The notes under the pieces were generated by a model, which had not been told where the DNA came from, did not search any database, and saw only the letters and a list, made by a program, of their open reading frames with translations. A stretch of 8,672 nt of DNA from Phycisphaerales bacterium. GTDB lineage: Bacteria; Planctomycetota; Phycisphaerae; Phycisphaerales; UBA1924. The position numbers and the translations under genes are program-made. This document shows positions 5,878 to 8,672 of this stretch, in pieces. The stretch spans positions 1 to 8,672 of the forward strand of contig JALSHW010000306.1 in the NCBI GenBank assembly GCA_026982035.1, read 5' to 3'. The first letter of the stretch is position 1; each line of letters starts with the position of its first letter.

Positions 5878-6750
5878 TTAGAATGGATTGATAAACTCTG
5901 GCTGGGTCGTGTAGACATTGTCTTCGACCGTCGATGGGTCGCCGTCGGGCCCTGCTGAGTAGAAATATGGGCGTTGTGATGGGCACTTGCCACCATCCGA
6001 ATCGGCCTCGATCCCAAGCGTGGTATTCCGGTCGATCGTCAGAATCTTATTTCTCCGAATCTCAGTAATCGGAATCAAAGTTGAATCCACAGGCAAAACA
6101 TCTACCGTAAAAAATCCATTATTGGGATCCATCACATCGAGAAACCGCCCCGAATTGCCCAGCACCCGCCGACCAGTCTCGATAATCCCATCAAACTTCG
6201 GATGCACATACCGAATCGGATTGCCCCACGCATCAAACACCGTCAACATCCCCGGCTGAAGATCATCCACCACATCATAGTGCTTGATCAACCGGTCACT
6301 GATCTGCCCAGTCAACCCTGAAATATCCGATGCATGCTCGATCGAAACCAAAAACAACCCCACCGAATTGATCTGATAATGCCGTACCGGCGCGTCAGGA
6401 TTATCCTGAGGCCGCTCCACATTGAACACCCCATCCACGGCCGGGTAATACAACACATCCCCCGCAACCTGCCCGGCGACTTGTTCCTGAAGCGTCACCG
6501 CAACCAAAGGCGACGGAATCGAACCCGTCGTGCTGATGTACTCATCAAGCATCTGGTCAAGCACCTGCAACACCCCCTCGGTCGCACGCTTGCGTCCAGA
6601 GTCGGCCATCGAAGCACCCACTCCAATCGTAATGGCCGCCAACAACGCAATGATGGCAACCACCACCACCGTTTCAATCAATGTAAAGGCCCTCAAAAAG
6701 CCCCCACCGTTCATCTTCGGCTCATGTATGCGATTGGAGTTCATGTTCAT
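5878..6750 (-). CDS. GspG-like type II secretion/type IV pilus-family pseudopilin
   Basis: This 290-residue prepilin-like protein has the class III signal RAFTLIETVVVVAIIALLAAI. Cleavage by a prepilin peptidase would fall between Ala21 and Phe22, leaving Phe+1 and the conserved Glu+5 (Glu26). Most prepilins have Gly at -1; Ala is tolerated. The hydrophobic helix (22-42) anchors it in the inner membrane before assembly. The C-terminal half has FDAWGNPIRY (about 170-179) and YFYSAGPDGDPSTVEDNVYT, which resemble the DPWGxPY and calcium-loop SxGxDGxxGGxxxxxDI motifs of major pseudopilin GspG. At 290 residues it is about twice the usual GspG length. GGAG (CTCC at 6759-6762 on +) eight bases upstream supports the ATG at 6750. 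An ATG at 6714 would give a short, more typical 9-residue leader. No other secretion genes adjoin it; it lies 183 bp after secA on the same strand and may share its transcript. Confidence 0.85.
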   Translation of the reverse strand: MNMNSNRIHEPKMNGGGFLRAFTLIETVVVVAIIALLAAITIGVGASMADSGRKRATEGVLQVLDQMLDEYISTTGSIPSPLVAVTLQEQVAGQVAGDVLYYPAVDGVFNVERPQDNPDAPVRHYQINSVGLFLVSIEHASDISGLTGQISDRLIKHYDVVDDLQPGMLTVFDAWGNPIRYVHPKFDGIIETGRRVLGNSGRFLDVMDPNNGFFTVDVLPVDSTLIPITEIRRNKILTIDRNTTLGIEADSDGGKCPSQRPYFYSAGPDGDPSTVEDNVYTTQPEFINPF

Positions 6751-6898
6751 GCAGTTGGCTCCGGCAATGCGAGCGAGTGAATCGGGAGGTCATTGGACAC
6801 ATGATACGAGATCAACCTCGATAGACGATATGCGTCCAGTTGCCCGAGTTGATATACGCCTCGATTTGATCTTGGATCCCTCCTCAGGGCATCAAACG

Positions 6899-6914
6899 GG
6901 CGGTTCAGGCCGCC
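6899..6914 (-). terminator. Possible weak hairpin terminator after secA
   Basis: Read on the - strand, GGCGG and CCGCC form a 5-bp G-C stem around a 6-base loop, starting about 20 bases after the secA stop. The stem is followed by CGTTTGAT, a poor T-tract. Partial attenuation between secA and the pseudopilin gene is possible. The rest of the 6751-6933 gap shows no convincing promoter. Confidence 0.3.
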
Positions 6915-6933
6915 AATCAGACAAATCAATGGT

Positions 6934-8672
6934 TCATTGGTCTCCCTTTTGATCACCTGGCTGATTTCCATCTCCTGCAGCCGATTTGCCCGAAGTAGGT
7001 TTGGACCCCTTCTTGGCCGACTTGGGCGTATACATCGCTCCGCCTGTAAATCCAGGCCCCACGATTGAAGAGCCCATGATGTTCCCCGTCGAGGCGGTCC
7101 CAGGCCGGGGCTGCCCCTGCCTTTGCCCTTGTTGATTTCCTCCCTGCAACGAACCCGTCGGGGCCGCCGGGCGTGGAGCAACCGGACGAGGCGGAGGGGC
7201 CGCCAATCGGGCCTTGAAGATGTATCCAGTCACCTGCTCACGAATCTCCCGCATCATCCCCTGGAACATCCGCTGCCCTTCACGCTTGTACTCGATCTTG
7301 GGATCCGTCTGGGCAATGGCCCGGAACCCGATGGTGTCGCGGAGTTGATCCATCGAATACAGATGATCCTTCCACGAAGTATCCAAGGTCTGGATCAACA
7401 CCATCTGCTCAAACTGGACCAACTCAGGCCTCGACAGCGTCTCGACCCGCGCCTGAATCGCCGGCTCACGATCATCCTCATCCAGATACCGCATCCGCTC
7501 AGTGATCCCTTCGCCATAGCGTTCCATCAACACCGCATCAAGTTCGTCATCGTCCTTGGTTGCCAATGCTTTTTCGATCATGATCGAAAGATCATCCGTC
7601 TTGAGTGACTCGCGTGTGGCCTCAATAATCATCTCACGAATTTTCGCCGGAGGCGTGGTCTTGATCTGCTCTGGAGTCAACTCAAGACCGATCCGATCCT
7701 TGGCCCATTTGGACAAGTTCTCAAAGGCCGCCGTCAAATCCTGCCGGGCGATGAGTTCGGTCCGCTGCATAATAAAGTCCGCCGGGAACTCGGCCTCACG
7801 CTTGGCATACAACTCGCGAGCCGTCTCAATAATCAAATCCCGCACAGCCAACTCTTCGTCCTTGTGCGCGTTGAGAATCTCGTCAGGACCAATCTCCTTG
7901 GTAAACTTATCCTTGACCCATTTGGCGAGTTGCTCGGCACCATACCGAGGATCAGCAAACTCCTCGATCCGTTCCAATGGCTCTGCATCAATCTTGGCAA
8001 ACGCCGCTTGTTCGAGCATGTCCTGCACAGCCCGCCGCTCCGAAGCCCCACCTTCACGCAACGATCCAGTATCCAGCTCGATCCCAAACCGATTCTTGGC
8101 CCAACGGTGCAACCCCGCCGAATCAAAGTCAATCGAAACCTCAGACCCTTCAATAGGCATGTATTCACCAAGCGTAATCACAATCGTCGCCGTCACATCT
8201 TCCTTGGCCAATCGACGGATCGCCATGTCCATCTCCGTCGCGTCCTTACCTTTGAGTCGTTCAGGAAGAATCGAACAATCAAGCTGCTCGCGGGCATAGT
8301 CAGCCGCGCAAGTTGCCGGATAATCATCATCAAGGTACTCAGCAATCGCATCATCGACCACATCCTCGATGTATTCAAACACCAAATCCTTGACCTGACG
8401 CCCCTCAAGAACCCGCTGACGCAAGCCATAGAACCGCTGCCGCTGATGTTCCATCACTTCGTCATACTCAAGGATATTTTTGCGAATCTGGAAGTTGCGT
8501 TCTTCGACCTTCTTCTGGGCCCGTTCAACATTCTTGGACAACCAAGGATGCTCGATCGCGTCGCCTTCCTTCATCCCAAGCCGCGAGAGCAACTTCATCG
8601 TCGTCTCGCCAGCAAACATTTTCATCAGATCATCTTCAAGCGACACAAAGAACCGCGACGATCCCTTGTCCC
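6934..8672 (-). CDS. secA: Preprotein translocase ATPase SecA, C-terminal part (5'-truncated by the window edge)
   Basis: SecA is the cytoplasmic motor that drives unfolded preproteins through SecYEG using ATP. The frame is open to the window end and reads GSSRFFVSLEDDLMKMF, the end of nucleotide-binding domain 2, so the GTG at 8644-8646 is an internal Val and not a start. Taking that Val as residue 1, EHPWLSKNVERAQKKVEERN (32-51), NILEYDEVMEHQR and LIQTLDTSWKDHL (417-429) then YKREGQRMF are classic helical-scaffold motifs. Between about 97 and 417 lie some 320 residues where E. coli has roughly 85 (from memory). This enlarged helical wing region holds three related units. The C-terminus is a Pro/Gly/Gln/Lys-rich tail (about 483-570) lacking the CxCxS...CH zinc motif that binds SecB in proteobacteria. 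The motor and most cross-linking domains are outside the window. A GspG-like gene follows on the same strand. Confidence 0.96.
   Translation of the reverse strand, partial: DKGSSRFFVSLEDDLMKMFAGETTMKLLSRLGMKEGDAIEHPWLSKNVERAQKKVEERNFQIRKNILEYDEVMEHQRQRFYGLRQRVLEGRQVKDLVFEYIEDVVDDAIAEYLDDDYPATCAADYAREQLDCSILPERLKGKDATEMDMAIRRLAKEDVTATIVITLGEYMPIEGSEVSIDFDSAGLHRWAKNRFGIELDTGSLREGGASERRAVQDMLEQAAFAKIDAEPLERIEEFADPRYGAEQLAKWVKDKFTKEIGPDEILNAHKDEELAVRDLIIETARELYAKREAEFPADFIMQRTELIARQDLTAAFENLSKWAKDRIGLELTPEQIKTTPPAKIREMIIEATRESLKTDDLSIMIEKALATKDDDELDAVLMERYGEGITERMRYLDEDDREPAIQARVETLSRPELVQFEQMVLIQTLDTSWKDHLYSMDQLRDTIGFRAIAQTDPKIEYKREGQRMFQGMMREIREQVTGYIFKARLAAPPPRPVAPRPAAPTGSLQGGNQQGQRQGQPRPGTASTGNIMGSSIVGPGFTGGAMYTPKSAKKGSKPTSGKSAAGDGNQPGDQKGDQ
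7591..8118 (-). repeat. Three diverged protein repeats inside the SecA helical wing region
   Basis: Counting from the Val at 8646, the units begin at residues 177 (LHRWAKNRFGIEL), 237 (LAKWVKDKFTKEI) and 308 (LSKWAKDRIGLEL). Their + strand spans are about 7957-8118, 7777-7938 and 7591-7725. Each has a W(A/V)K-basic-hydrophobic core, a Pro/Glu-rich turn in copies 2 and 3 (GPDEIL, TPEQIK), and a helix such as VRDLIIETARE or IREMIIEATRE. The tryptophans are 61 and 71 residues apart. E. coli SecA seems to have one comparable segment (LKNDFDLDLP then LRERILAQSIE). Confidence 0.6.

Noticed and set aside
7556..8299. Long + strand open frame (247 codons) antisense to secA
   Set aside because: Ser/Arg-rich translation without recognisable motifs; it is the mirror of a highly conserved secA reading frame.
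8644..8646. GTG as a start codon for SecA
   Set aside because: The frame continues upstream to the window end with the conserved GSSRFF motif, so this is an internal valine.
1..8672. CRISPR arrays, tRNA or rRNA genes, insertion sequences
   Set aside because: I saw no regularly spaced direct repeats, no cloverleaf-like sequence with a TTCGAAT arm in tRNA context (the TTCGAAT at 3902-3908 belongs to a simple hairpin), and no transposase motifs.

Overview
The window looks like chromosomal DNA from a free-living bacterium, most likely a member of the Planctomycetota (Phycisphaerae-like). This placement is an inference. It rests on a SecA with an enlarged helical region and no zinc-finger tail, a prepilin with an 'AFTLIE' processing site, and C-rich, mid-to-high GC coding sequence. 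No marker in the window settles it.

Layout. Five genes lie on the + strand: (1) the 3' two thirds or more of a tryptophanase gene (1-1077); (2) a small exported NTF2/SnoaL-like (DUF4440-type) protein (1144-1638); (3) a Tat-exported two-domain cupredoxin protein, here called MCO-A (1860-2876); (4) a second two-domain cupredoxin protein with no signal peptide, MCO-B (2976-3872); (5) a divergent gamma-glutamyltransferase-fold protein with an export signal (3990-5765). Converging on them from the - strand are a GspG-like pseudopilin (5878-6750) and, upstream of it, the 3' part of secA (6934-8672, running off the window edge). A promoter-like element (1746-1774) precedes MCO-A. Small inverted repeats sit at the MCO-B/GGT boundary, at the convergent junction and after secA.

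Most notable: the copper ligands of one multicopper oxidase appear to be divided between two adjacent genes. MCO-B carries the complete type-1 site plus two His-x-His pairs in its first domain. MCO-A carries the other two His-x-His pairs in its second domain but has lost the type-1 Cys, His and Met. Together they supply the eight histidines of a trinuclear cluster and one type-1 site. Only MCO-A has a Tat signal, and an in-frame stop just upstream of MCO-B excludes a hidden one, so co-export of a folded complex is a testable idea. The exported NTF2-like gene next door may belong to the same module.

Other points of interest are a SecA whose helical wing region contains three diverged copies of a roughly 60-70 residue unit, and a GGT homologue in which the nucleophile and substrate-binding motifs do not match canonical gamma-glutamyltransferases.
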